Below, in pieces: positions 18,679 to 27,600 of a stretch of 64,000 nt of DNA. The DNA comes from CAZMNY01 sp964567745 (GTDB lineage: Bacteria; Planctomycetota; Planctomycetia; Pirellulales; Pirellulaceae), in assembly GCA_964567745.1 (NCBI GenBank), contig CAZMNY010000028.1, forward strand, positions 48,752 to 112,751, in the 5' to 3' direction. The notes under the pieces are model-generated. The model was not told where the DNA came from, ran no database searches, and saw nothing but the letters and a program-made list of their open reading frames with translations. The number at the start of each line of letters is the position of its first letter. Within the stretch, counting starts at the first letter, position 1. Position numbers and translations under genes: made by a program.

Positions 18679-19364
18679 GGATGTTCGTTTGCGGAGCGAG
18701 ACAGAAAGAGGCCTGCGAGGCACATTTTTCGAGCAGGCGGGGGGCGAGTCGAGTGCAATCTAGCAAATGTGGACCGTTTGTCGCAGACCGCCCTCGTTGG
18801 AAAACGAGTCGGTGGAGAAAAGTGAATCCCGTCGGGCCGCGACGATAGCCAGAGCATTGCCGAGCTCGTTTTTTTCGTCTTTCTTGGTTTTTCGCCAAGA
18901 ATTCCGTCCGTTTTCTTGTCTCAAAACGGACTCCTGTCAATAGAGGGCAGTCACTGCGCTCAGATTCTACTTTCACCGGCGGAGTTGTGTCGTTTGTCCT
19001 TCTCGGAAGTGAACATCAGTTTGAGCGAGCCGAACCTTCGGCTGAGCCATCTTATGGGCGCTAACCCCAACGAGGTGTCCGCGTCATATAGCGCCGAGAA
19101 CGCTCGCTGGCGGGCCGCGGGCCATCACTTGTTGAGACGGATTGGCGAAGACGTGTCGCATTGGGAATTCGCCGCCGCCAAGACTCACGTGCTTGCTAAC
19201 GGCACCAAGAGCGTCCAATACACTTTTGCTCGGCGTTCCACGTCCGCAACGGGGCCTCACTCTGAGTAGCGCTTGTCGACGTCTGGAAGCCTCAGTCACG
19301 CGCAACTGGTGGTCGCGTCCGGTTGCGAGCCCTGCCTGCGGCGACGGGTCGAATTGCTTGCAGC
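18679..19364. other. Long spacer, no supported gene
   Basis: About 690 nt between lepA and the propeller gene. Small frames exist (for example 18916-19269 on the plus strand), but none has a recognisable domain, a good ribosome binding site or clear coding character. Near 19333 it contains GCCTGCGGCGACGGGT, shared with the spacer near 15284. No tRNA-like cloverleaf or 3' CCA arm was recognised. Confidence 0.6.
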
Positions 19365-20639
19365 CTAATCCTCGATGCAATAGAGGTGCTTGGTCGTTCG
19401 CAAAATGAGCGAATCGCCCAACATCGCGGGGCTTGCTTGAAAACCGTCAGGAAGTTCATTTTCAGCGAGCAACTTAAACCGCTTGCCTGCCTCGAAGACT
19501 TTGATCGCACCTTCCGTGCTGAAGCAATAGATACGGCCTTGCGCGAGCAACGGCGAAGCGCGATATTCGCCTCCACCGACTCGTTTCTGCCAGATGCTCT
19601 TCCCAGTCTTGGCGTTGACACACGAGGCGACGCCTTTGTCGTCCATCATGAAGAGCTTGTCGTCGACGATGATTTGCGAGGGCCGCTTGGGGACACCCTT
19701 CCCGAGGCTCCACTCGATATGAGTCGATGTGACGTCGCCGCTGCCATCGGGCCGGACTGCGACCATGTCTTTGGCCCCATCGCCGGCGGCAATGTAAACA
19801 AGCCCGTGGGCGAACAAGGGTCGGATCGCGGCATTCATCCCTCCATGCTTCACGCGCCACAGCTCATCGCCGTTGGTCGGATTGTAGGCAATCGTCTCCA
19901 TAGCGCTCGGACTGATCAGTTGGCGCCGCCCCTTGTATTCGATCAGCTGGGCCGTGCTGTAGGCCTTTTTTCGATCCCCGTTGTCCGTGCCGTAATCGAT
20001 GTTGCGGTCACGACGCCAAATCGTTTTTCCCGAATGCTTGTCGAGAGCGACGACATACTGAACGTCGGCACCGTCATAGGCGACATAGAGTCGTTCGCCG
20101 TCGATCACCGGCGACGATCCCGGCCCGCGAAAGTGATCGCACTCAAGATCTCTTCGAGACCATCGCACCTCGGCCGTCTTGGGATCGAGGCAAGCAGTTC
20201 CGTAGCTGCCGAAATGAACGTACACCGCGCCTTGCTCGAGCACGGGAGTGCAACTGGCGTAACTGTTCGTCGGATGCCGGAAACGCGGGTTTTCGTTTTC
20301 AAACAAAACTCGGTTGTGAACCATGCCGCCCGATTTTCGATCGACGCAGATCACCGACATCGTCTTTCCGTCGTCGCTCGCCGTCGTCAGCCAGATCCGC
20401 TCGCCCCAGACGACGGGTGAGGACCATCCGCGTCCCGGAATGCTGGTTCGCCAGCGTACCTTTTCGGATTCGCTAAAGCGCAGAGGCGGATTGCCGGGCG
20501 TGGTGCCATCGCCGCGAGGACCGCGAAACTGAGGCCAATGTTCCTCGGCGTTCAGTGTGCAGCAAGAACTCACGAGAACGAGCGCTGTCACGAGCGGTGC
20601 GATGGTGGCTTTCACGGTGAGACTCCTTCGGGCGAGCAT
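19365..20639 (-). CDS. Secreted PQQ-like beta-propeller protein
   Basis: A 424-residue protein from the ATG at 20639 (MLARRSLTVKATIAPLVTAL) with a signal peptide ending near CCTLNAEE. Repeated propeller blades of the PQQ-like type are visible: WPQFRGPRGDG at the start, then WSSPVVWGERIWLTTA, ALDKHSGKTIWRRDRN and NAKTGKSIWQKRVGG, each with the AxDxxTGxxxW-like tryptophan-docking pattern. Such proteins are common in planctomycetes and are annotated as outer-membrane-assembly (BamB-like) or PQQ-binding-like. No catalytic residues can be assigned. The frame is open to 20678, giving a longer but less signal-like start. Confidence 0.88.
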   Translation of the reverse strand: MLARRSLTVKATIAPLVTALVLVSSCCTLNAEEHWPQFRGPRGDGTTPGNPPLRFSESEKVRWRTSIPGRGWSSPVVWGERIWLTTASDDGKTMSVICVDRKSGGMVHNRVLFENENPRFRHPTNSYASCTPVLEQGAVYVHFGSYGTACLDPKTAEVRWSRRDLECDHFRGPGSSPVIDGERLYVAYDGADVQYVVALDKHSGKTIWRRDRNIDYGTDNGDRKKAYSTAQLIEYKGRRQLISPSAMETIAYNPTNGDELWRVKHGGMNAAIRPLFAHGLVYIAAGDGAKDMVAVRPDGSGDVTSTHIEWSLGKGVPKRPSQIIVDDKLFMMDDKGVASCVNAKTGKSIWQKRVGGGEYRASPLLAQGRIYCFSTEGAIKVFEAGKRFKLLAENELPDGFQASPAMLGDSLILRTTKHLYCIED

Positions 20640-20884
20640 TGCTGCGGGGCTGAGTAGTGGCGTCGCATTGGGGAACATGCGCGAGCCAGCGTGCTGCGTT
20701 TCGACGGCGGTCGGCGTCCCGTTAGGCAGCGCCGCGTTAGACGCGTCCCGTTGGGTTGGCGCGCGAACCAGAGTGTCTCCGTTTCACACGGCGATCGATG
20801 CAGCCCTTATGATGATAACCGCAGGGCGAGCACCTTGCAGCAATGGGCCGAAACGGTAGCTGGCAATGACTGGAGATTAACTTG

Positions 20885-21673
20885 ATGACGACGGTGCAGG
20901 ACGTTTGCGAGTTCCTCGAGAGTATGGCGCCGGAATCGTTGGCGGAAACATGGGACAACGTCGGACTTCTCATAGGCCGCAAGGAGGACGCGGCCAGACG
21001 GATCATGACCTGTCTCACCGTCACTCCCGAGTCGGTATTGGAATCCGTTGAACGCGACGTCGACCTGATCGTGAGCCACCATCCGACGCCATTTCAGCCG
21101 TTGAAACAGATCACCGACGCGACGACGACGGGAGGCATTCTGCTCGATTTGATCGCCAACAACATCGCCGTCTACAGCCCTCATACCGCCTTCGATTCAG
21201 CTGGAGAAGGAATCAATCAACTCTGGACGGATCGACTAAAACTGACGGAAGTCCTGCCAATCGAGCCGAATCAGGACCAACCTGACATCGGCACGGGTCG
21301 ATCAGGGAGTCTGCCCGAATCGATGACGCTCAGCGAGCTCGGCGAACTGATCAAGCGTGAGTTTTCGCTTGCCGGCGCCCATTTGGTCGGAGACCCGGCG
21401 CTGGATGTCTCCAACGTCGCCATCGCCTGCGGTGCGGCCGGCACGTTGCTCGACGCCGCTCTGGAAGCCGGCTGTAACGTGTTGATAACAGGCGAAACGA
21501 ATTTCCACACATGTCTTGAAGCGAAGGCGCGAGGCGCTGGCCTGATTCTCACTGGCCATTACGGCAGTGAACGGTTTGGCGTGGAGCATCTGGCGGCAAA
21601 ACTAGCCACCGCGTTCCCGATTTCCAAGGTCTGGCCAAGCCACCGCGAATGCGACCCGGTGCTCTGGATTTAA
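20885..21673 (+). CDS. Nif3-like dinuclear metal-centre hexameric protein
   Basis: A member of the Nif3/YbgI family (262 residues), a widely conserved hexameric protein with a two-metal site and unsettled function; GTP cyclohydrolase-I-like roles have been proposed. Typical motifs are AETWDNVGLLIG near the N-terminus, the metal-binding SHHPTPF, the VYSPHTAFD segment, and the C-terminal TGHYGSERFGVEHLA. A TTG at 20882 precedes the ATG; the ATG at 20885 is chosen. There are no functional partners next to it. Confidence 0.93.
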   Translation: MTTVQDVCEFLESMAPESLAETWDNVGLLIGRKEDAARRIMTCLTVTPESVLESVERDVDLIVSHHPTPFQPLKQITDATTTGGILLDLIANNIAVYSPHTAFDSAGEGINQLWTDRLKLTEVLPIEPNQDQPDIGTGRSGSLPESMTLSELGELIKREFSLAGAHLVGDPALDVSNVAIACGAAGTLLDAALEAGCNVLITGETNFHTCLEAKARGAGLILTGHYGSERFGVEHLAAKLATAFPISKVWPSHRECDPVLWI

Positions 21674-21676
21674 TTT

Positions 21677-22054
21677 CTAGTCTTCGGACGCCAGTTCATC
21701 GAGTCTTGCGCGGGCGTCTTCGCGAGTATCGACGATATCAAAGAGAGTATCGAATCTGGCAATCTTGAGAACTTCGATCGTTAGCGGCTCGCCGTTGCAA
21801 AGCACAATGTGCCCGTCTGCGGAATGCACATGTTTGCCGACGAGAACGATCCACTCGAGCATCGTCGATCCAAAAAAGGAGAGTTGTCCCAGATCGATGG
21901 CGATCTTGTTGACGTTGGCTTCGTCAAGCATCGAGAGGACCTGCTCCCATTCGCCTCGAACCATCTCGTCGGAAAAGCTTCGCACGCTTTCCAGCGGCGA
22001 AACATAGGTGCCGCCATCAAACTCTTCAATCGAAAAGAACTTCGTCTCGCTCAT
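21677..22054 (-). CDS. STAS-domain protein (anti-anti-sigma-factor-like)
   Basis: A 125-residue single STAS domain. The conserved strand-loop-helix region reads IDLGQLSFFGSTMLEW; a Ser in this loop (the SFFGS part) is where anti-anti-sigma factors are phosphorylated. It could belong to a partner-switching system or a sensory complex. The large hybrid kinase gene lies downstream in the same orientation at 22281-26405, but on the minus strand that gene is transcribed first and a 226-bp gap separates them, so an operon is possible but not shown. The stop converges with the Nif3-like gene at 3 bp. Confidence 0.85.
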   Translation of the reverse strand: MSETKFFSIEEFDGGTYVSPLESVRSFSDEMVRGEWEQVLSMLDEANVNKIAIDLGQLSFFGSTMLEWIVLVGKHVHSADGHIVLCNGEPLTIEVLKIARFDTLFDIVDTREDARARLDELASED

Positions 22055-22280
22055 AATTCGCCGCGCTCCAAACTGGCGGCCCGTCGCAATTTAGATCCAA
22101 TTCGTACTAGCTCGGCACTCGTGCTCAGCAAGAGCCGCAGTGCGATAGAACCGCATTTTAGCAGAATTGGCGGAACCCGGACTACCGCCCTTGTATTTCT
22201 CGTCAAACAGCCCGAGACGTGGTAAACACGGTGCGCGAAGCCCCTTCGCTCCAATCAACTTCACGGCAACTGAACGCAAT

Positions 22281-25200
22281 CTACTCAACCGGTTTCTCGA
22301 GGTATTCGCTCATCTGCGGCTTAATCACATCGAGCGACGTCTTTAGCTGCTGGGCGATCTCTTCAACGCCGGACCAAGATTCGTCCTTTCCGGCCAATTC
22401 AAGTTTAGAGGCATGAGCGGCAGCAAGGAGGTCGCCGAAGTAGCGGCAGGATCCTTTAAGCGTGTGGGCGGCGATTCGCAACAGTCTCGAATCCCGAGTT
22501 TCAATCGCCTCGGTAATCTCCTGGTACAACCGCGGCGCTTCGGTGCAAAACAGCTCGACGATTTCACGCAACAGACTGGCTCGCCCCTGCATTGCCTGCA
22601 AGGCAAACTCCCAATCAACGATGTCCGACACCGACTTCTCGTCAGGTTCAGAGGCTGAATCGGGCGGCGTCTCGACATCGACTGGATCGGGATTCTCGGG
22701 TCGCAACGCCTCAGCCTTCTCGACCGTCTGATCCGCGTCCTTCGCTATCGGCGGCTCGACTCGACTTAGGGCAACCGAGCTGGCCTGAGCAACTTTCTCA
22801 AACAATTGTTTCGAGCGAATCGGTTTGGAAATGTAGTCGTTCATCCCGGCATCGAGACAACGTTCACGATCTCCAATCATTGCGTGGGCCGTCATCGCAA
22901 TGACGTGCACACCCGGCGAAATATGCTGAGCGGCCTCTCGTCGACGCTGGGCCTTCGTCGCCTCGAGCCCATCGAGCACCGGCATCTGAACATCCATCAA
23001 GACGACATCGAACGACGAATTCGCTAGTTGGTCAAGCGCCTCCTGGCCGTTGCTGACGACGACAATTTGATGTCCAACGCCCTCGAGCAAACTGCATGCA
23101 ACGCGTTGATTGACTTCACTGTCTTCGGCGAGAAGAATCTTCAGCGGACGCTCGGCCGCCGACCCCTCGTCATCATCGAATGCAGGTAAGTCGTCGGCGG
23201 ATTGCAAATCGAAGGTCTGCAATATCGCGTTGAAAATTTCCGACTGTTTGGCCGGCTTCATTAAATGCAGATCAACATCGAATTCCCGGCAAAGGTCGCG
23301 ATCCCCAGTTCGCTCGCCCGATGTCAAAACGTAGATCGGAATTTCGGCCAGGCCGAGTTCGCCGCGAACTTTCGAAATGAACTCGAATCCATCCATCACC
23401 GGCATGTTGACATCCGTGATGATCAGTCGAAACGCATTTTCCGGATCCTCTTCCGACTGCAACCCGAGTTGTTCGAGCGCCAGCGCCGCGCTTTCGACAA
23501 CCACCGCGGATGCTCCCCATCCCGCAAGCATTCGCTCGAGGATTCGCCGATTCGTGGCGTTGTCATCGATCACCAAGACGCGAAGATTCTTCACGCCGTC
23601 TAAGCGAATCGCGCGTTCGCGAGTCACGCTTGGCACATCACTTGCGACTTGCAGTTTCGCGGTAAAGTGAAATGTGCTACCGACTCCGAATTCGCTTTCA
23701 ACCCACATCCGCCCGCCAAACAGTTCGACCATATTAAGACAAATCGCAAGCCCCAAGCCGGTGCCGCCGTACTCACGAGTTGTTGAGGAGTCCGCTTGTT
23801 CGAACGGTGCGAAGATCGACTCCAACTTGCTTTTTTCGATACCGATGCCAGTGTCGCGAACGGAGAAAAGTAATTCGATATCGTCGCCGACATGGTTCAC
23901 CGGTTCGACCGTGAGCACGACTTCACCTTGTTCGGTAAACTTGATCGCATTGGCGAATAGGTTGACGACAACCTGTCTCAACCGGGCCGGATCACCAATC
24001 AGGATCGGCGGAATTTCCTCCGAGATGTCGCAAGCCAACTCGATATTTTTGCCTTGTGCTCGCAGCGCCAACGCCTTGAGTGAATCGCCTATCGTTTCAG
24101 GCAAATGAAATTCCGTCGATTCCAACTCCAACTTGCCCGCCTCGACTTTGGAGAAATCGAGTACATCATTAATGACGGCAAGCAACGAATCGGCCGACTC
24201 TAAGACCAGATTTAGGTATTCACTCTGTTTCGAGTCAATGTTGGTATTGAGCACGATCTCAGTCATGCCGATGATGGCGTTCATCGGCGTTCGAATCTCA
24301 TGACTCATGTTGGCCAAGAAGCGGCTCTTGGCTTCGTTTGCTGAATCCGCGGCTTCTTTGGCCGCTTTCAATTCGTTTTCAATTTTCTTTCGCTGGGTAA
24401 TATCAAGAACGAAACAGATGCATTCGTCCGTCGAGCGTTCCAGCATTGTGACGCCAATCACCACCGGCACTCGCTGGCCGTCTCGGCGGAGATATTCTTT
24501 CTCAACCGGCTTTGCGGCGCCGTACTTCCGCAGCTCCCGATCGACTTCGTCATCTTGCTCGCGGAACTCGGGAGGCGTCAGCTGATCCCAACGCAATTCG
24601 CCTTCTTCCAGATCCCGCCGAGCGTAGCCGACCATATTCAGAAACGCATCGTTGGCGTCTTGGATAGCGCCGTCCAGCTTGGCGATGAATACGCCGATAA
24701 TGTTCGATTCGACAAGGCGGCGAAAGCGAGCGTCGCTGCGGCGCCGCGATTCATCCGCTTCGACTCGATGAGTCACGTCCCAAAACAGCCCTTGAACTCC
24801 GATGATGTCGCCGTTCTCGCCTTGGACCGGAGCCTTCAAGACCTGGACGAACAGCTTCTCGCCGCTGGGGCGAATGTGCTCCTCAATGTCTTCGAGCACC
24901 TCGCCGGAAACCATTACGCGAGCATCATCGCTCTGATATTTGAGCGCCTGCTCTTCGGGAAAGAAGTCCAGGTCCGTCTTGCCAATCACTTCTTCCAGGT
25001 CGCGCCCCAAGGTCTCGCAAAACCGCGAGTTCGCATTGACCACTCGACCATCGTGATCTTTGAAGAACACATTGAGCGGAAGACTTTCGATCAACGACCT
25101 ATGGGCGGCGACGGCGTTGCCCAGAGCCTTTTCCGCCGATGCGGTTTCGGAGATTTGCCGTTTTAACATCGCGTTCGCTTCGCCCAACTCTCGCGTTCGA

Positions 25201-26405
25201 ATGCGAACGATTTCGTCGACTCGGGCTGCTCGACCACGAATCCGAATCGCCATCGCCACGCCAAAACTGGTCGCGATCAATCCGCCAAAGAGCGACATCC
25301 ACGTCACGGCGCTGCTTGGCCCAAACTTGATCGCCGAGCTCGGCGAAAAATAGAAGATCACTAACAGATCGGCGATTTCAACGCGGCGTGAAACGCCAAA
25401 TCCATTTACATTTTCCGGCGGAGCCTGCAGAAGATCGAGCTGCGACGTTCGATTCTTCGACTCCATTTCCGCCAGTCGAAACGGTTTGCCGTTCGCGTTG
25501 AAAGTGAACATCTGGATGTCCATGTTGCTGCCAGCCGGCGTCTTCACTTGATGGATCAAGTGCGTTGGATCGAGACTGACAATCATCATTCCCCGGAACT
25601 CCGGCGACTCCACTTGTGGGCGGGAGAACACGGGGAAAAAAGCCATCAACTGGTCGCCCGCCTCACCGCTTCCTTGACGACTGACAAGTGCTACCTTGTT
25701 TTCACCTTGAGCTCGTGTGATCGCAGGCCCGTAGACTTTGTCCTGCATCAGATCGAGCCCTAGGTCGATTGAAATTTCCTCGGTTCGATCAGCGGCCATG
25801 GCAGTCGGCATGTATGCCGAACGCTCATCCGCCGCAACCAACTGTCGGTCTCCGTCGAATTCCGCGATCGCATAGTCCGCATCTCCTTTGCCGCGCATCA
25901 ATCGCTCGTGCTCTTCCCTATCGATCGCCTTGATGTAAGGTGCCCAATAAATCGACTTGATGGCGTCTTCTCTCGCCAACATGGCTCGAGAAAACGGTTC
26001 GAATCGACTTCGACGGATAAAGTCACGCGACATGAAGAAAGGCCGCACGAAATCCAGCATCTCGATTCGCGTATCGAATTCTCGCACGATGTCATCAGTG
26101 GTGGCTTTCGCATTCTCTTGGAATTGCCACAAAGCCATGGACTGATCCCGTAGGCGCAACGCCTGCCAAGCTCCGAACGACGAGGCCACGCCAAATAGGC
26201 CCACAATCCAGGGAAGCCACGTCATGAACGACGAACGTTGTTGAGTCGACGGGTGGTGGAGCGAAGAAGTGACGGCGTCTGTACTCAGTTGCCCGCTGTC
26301 CGAACCTCCCGCGCTCGAATCCGCTTGAATCAAGGCGGATGGAGGTGGCTCTCGTTGGGCGTCGTCGAAGGGCTCTGAGGCGGGGTCGTTTTGCGAGTCG
26401 GGCAT
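22281..26405 (-). CDS. CHASE/PAS hybrid sensor histidine kinase with two receivers and Hpt
   Basis: A large phosphorelay protein of 1374 residues from the ATG at 26405. Order: a proline/serine-rich cytoplasmic N-terminus, TM1 (about 61-83), a periplasmic CHASE-type sensor, TM2 (about 367-388), two PAS domains (about 436-548 and 560-673), HisKA with NMSHEIRTPMN (phospho-His near 702), HATPase (NLFANAIKF, DTGIGIEKS, GGTGLGLAI), two receiver domains with acceptor Asp in IITDVNMPVMDG and VLMDVQMPVLDG, and a C-terminal Hpt domain with AHTLKGSCRYFG. All phosphotransfer residues are intact, so the protein could run a full multi-step relay internally. The ligand for CHASE and the output regulator are unknown. 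Confidence 0.95.
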   Translation of the reverse strand: MPDSQNDPASEPFDDAQREPPPSALIQADSSAGGSDSGQLSTDAVTSSLHHPSTQQRSSFMTWLPWIVGLFGVASSFGAWQALRLRDQSMALWQFQENAKATTDDIVREFDTRIEMLDFVRPFFMSRDFIRRSRFEPFSRAMLAREDAIKSIYWAPYIKAIDREEHERLMRGKGDADYAIAEFDGDRQLVAADERSAYMPTAMAADRTEEISIDLGLDLMQDKVYGPAITRAQGENKVALVSRQGSGEAGDQLMAFFPVFSRPQVESPEFRGMMIVSLDPTHLIHQVKTPAGSNMDIQMFTFNANGKPFRLAEMESKNRTSQLDLLQAPPENVNGFGVSRRVEIADLLVIFYFSPSSAIKFGPSSAVTWMSLFGGLIATSFGVAMAIRIRGRAARVDEIVRIRTRELGEANAMLKRQISETASAEKALGNAVAAHRSLIESLPLNVFFKDHDGRVVNANSRFCETLGRDLEEVIGKTDLDFFPEEQALKYQSDDARVMVSGEVLEDIEEHIRPSGEKLFVQVLKAPVQGENGDIIGVQGLFWDVTHRVEADESRRRSDARFRRLVESNIIGVFIAKLDGAIQDANDAFLNMVGYARRDLEEGELRWDQLTPPEFREQDDEVDRELRKYGAAKPVEKEYLRRDGQRVPVVIGVTMLERSTDECICFVLDITQRKKIENELKAAKEAADSANEAKSRFLANMSHEIRTPMNAIIGMTEIVLNTNIDSKQSEYLNLVLESADSLLAVINDVLDFSKVEAGKLELESTEFHLPETIGDSLKALALRAQGKNIELACDISEEIPPILIGDPARLRQVVVNLFANAIKFTEQGEVVLTVEPVNHVGDDIELLFSVRDTGIGIEKSKLESIFAPFEQADSSTTREYGGTGLGLAICLNMVELFGGRMWVESEFGVGSTFHFTAKLQVASDVPSVTRERAIRLDGVKNLRVLVIDDNATNRRILERMLAGWGASAVVVESAALALEQLGLQSEEDPENAFRLIITDVNMPVMDGFEFISKVRGELGLAEIPIYVLTSGERTGDRDLCREFDVDLHLMKPAKQSEIFNAILQTFDLQSADDLPAFDDDEGSAAERPLKILLAEDSEVNQRVACSLLEGVGHQIVVVSNGQEALDQLANSSFDVVLMDVQMPVLDGLEATKAQRRREAAQHISPGVHVIAMTAHAMIGDRERCLDAGMNDYISKPIRSKQLFEKVAQASSVALSRVEPPIAKDADQTVEKAEALRPENPDPVDVETPPDSASEPDEKSVSDIVDWEFALQAMQGRASLLREIVELFCTEAPRLYQEITEAIETRDSRLLRIAAHTLKGSCRYFGDLLAAAHASKLELAGKDESWSGVEEIAQQLKTSLDVIKPQMSEYLEKPVE

Positions 26406-26853
26406 GAATTCGAGTCTAACCTTGGCTGAGCCCGTATTCAATCAATGTGCACGCGGCGCAGTGATGGGCGGTGACCGGCTTTTCCACCCGCCAGCACGGC
26501 CCGAATCGAAATTTGAATTGTCGCGAAACGGCGGCAAACGTTCATTCTCGAGACAATACGCACAGCGTGAAACGCGGCCAAGCCGCGCTGGGACGATCCA
26601 GTGGCAATTGACGTCGTTCGCCCACCGGTCGCGTTGACGGATCGCGATGGAGATCTAGAATGAATCAACCCACCAACGCGATCCTCGCCCGCAAACTACG
26701 GCCATCGAGTGCTTTCCAGTGGGCTTGCCAGTGATGGCTTGCCAGAGTGCTATGGCGCTGTCTTGCGATTAGAGGGCCGATGAGAATCGGTTCGTTCATG
26801 CGGCCTGCATCACGATTGAGCTGCCGCACTTCCGTCACTAGACCGAGGCCTCC
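26406..26853. other. Divergent spacer with REP-like palindromes
   Basis: About 450 nt separate the divergently transcribed kinase and glycosyltransferase genes. No gene is supported. It must hold both promoters, and it contains two tandem copies of a GGCTTGCCAG palindrome (26716-26745). Confidence 0.6.
26716..26745. repeat. Two REP-like GGCTTGCCAG motifs
   Basis: CCAGTGGGCTTGCCAGTGA is followed directly by TGGCTTGCCAG; both share the core of the palindrome at 9190-9201. The location between two genes fits a dispersed extragenic palindrome. Confidence 0.5.
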
Positions 26854-27600
26854 ATGCCGATGAAATCGCTAACGGCGTTACCTGTATTCAACGAAGTCGA
26901 CTCGGTTGATAACGTCTTGGACGAAGTGCTTCGCTACAGCGAGACGGTGTTGGTTGTCGACGACGGGTCGACGGACGGAACGGCAGAGCGGTTGCGCGAG
27001 CGGGCCTCTGAGCGACTGCATGTGGTGTCCCATTTCGATAATCAGGGATACGGCGCCGCACTGCGCTCCGCATTTGTGTTCGCTCAGGAACATCAATTTG
27101 ACACGATTGTGACGGTCGACTGCGACGGCCAACACGAACCCCGATTGATACGGGCATTCGTCGAGGCGAGCGAGAACTGCGACATTGTCTCCGGAACGCG
27201 CTACCTATCGCAAACGCCGACGGGCAAGTTGGCGCCGGCCGATCGAAAAAGAATCAATAGGACTGTGACCGAAGAGCTAAACGCTCAACTGGGCCTGCAA
27301 CTCACCGACGCTTTCTGCGGCTTCAAAGCGTACCGCGTCGCCGCGATCGCATCCTTCACGCTCACTCAAAACGGCTACGCCATGCCGCTCGAACTTTGGG
27401 TGCAGGCGGCCTGCGCCGGATTGCGAATCGTGGAGATGGAAGTGCCGCTGATCTACCTCGACGCAAACCGATCATTTGGCGAAGCCCTCGACGACGCCGA
27501 TGTCCGCTTGGACCATTACCGGCAAGTGATCGAGCAGAGCATTCAACAGGCGCGAGCAAGACGAGACGGTCCCACTCTATGTAAGGAAGGGGTGGAATGA
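26854..27600 (+). CDS. Glycosyltransferase family 2
   Basis: A 248-residue GT2 (GT-A fold) enzyme. It opens with LPVFNEVDSVDNVLDEV, then VVDDGSTDGT for nucleotide binding and VDCDGQHEP (DxD-type metal site), and has a dolichol-phosphate-mannose-synthase-like middle (AFCGFKAYR). There is no membrane anchor, so it is cytoplasmic. The stop overlaps the start of the next gene by four bases (ATGA), which implies translational coupling. The sugar and acceptor are unknown. Context with a BshC-like protein and a double-GNAT enzyme suggests a small-molecule pathway rather than cell-wall glycan assembly, but that is inference. Confidence 0.92.
   Translation: MPMKSLTALPVFNEVDSVDNVLDEVLRYSETVLVVDDGSTDGTAERLRERASERLHVVSHFDNQGYGAALRSAFVFAQEHQFDTIVTVDCDGQHEPRLIRAFVEASENCDIVSGTRYLSQTPTGKLAPADRKRINRTVTEELNAQLGLQLTDAFCGFKAYRVAAIASFTLTQNGYAMPLELWVQAACAGLRIVEMEVPLIYLDANRSFGEALDDADVRLDHYRQVIEQSIQQARARRDGPTLCKEGVE

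Noticed and set aside
18916..19269. 117-codon plus-strand frame in the lepA spacer
   Set aside because: No recognisable domain, no ribosome binding site and an unlikely composition.
19323..20420. 365-codon plus-strand frame opposite the PQQ-like propeller
   Set aside because: Antisense shadow; the minus-strand gene has signal peptide and propeller blades.
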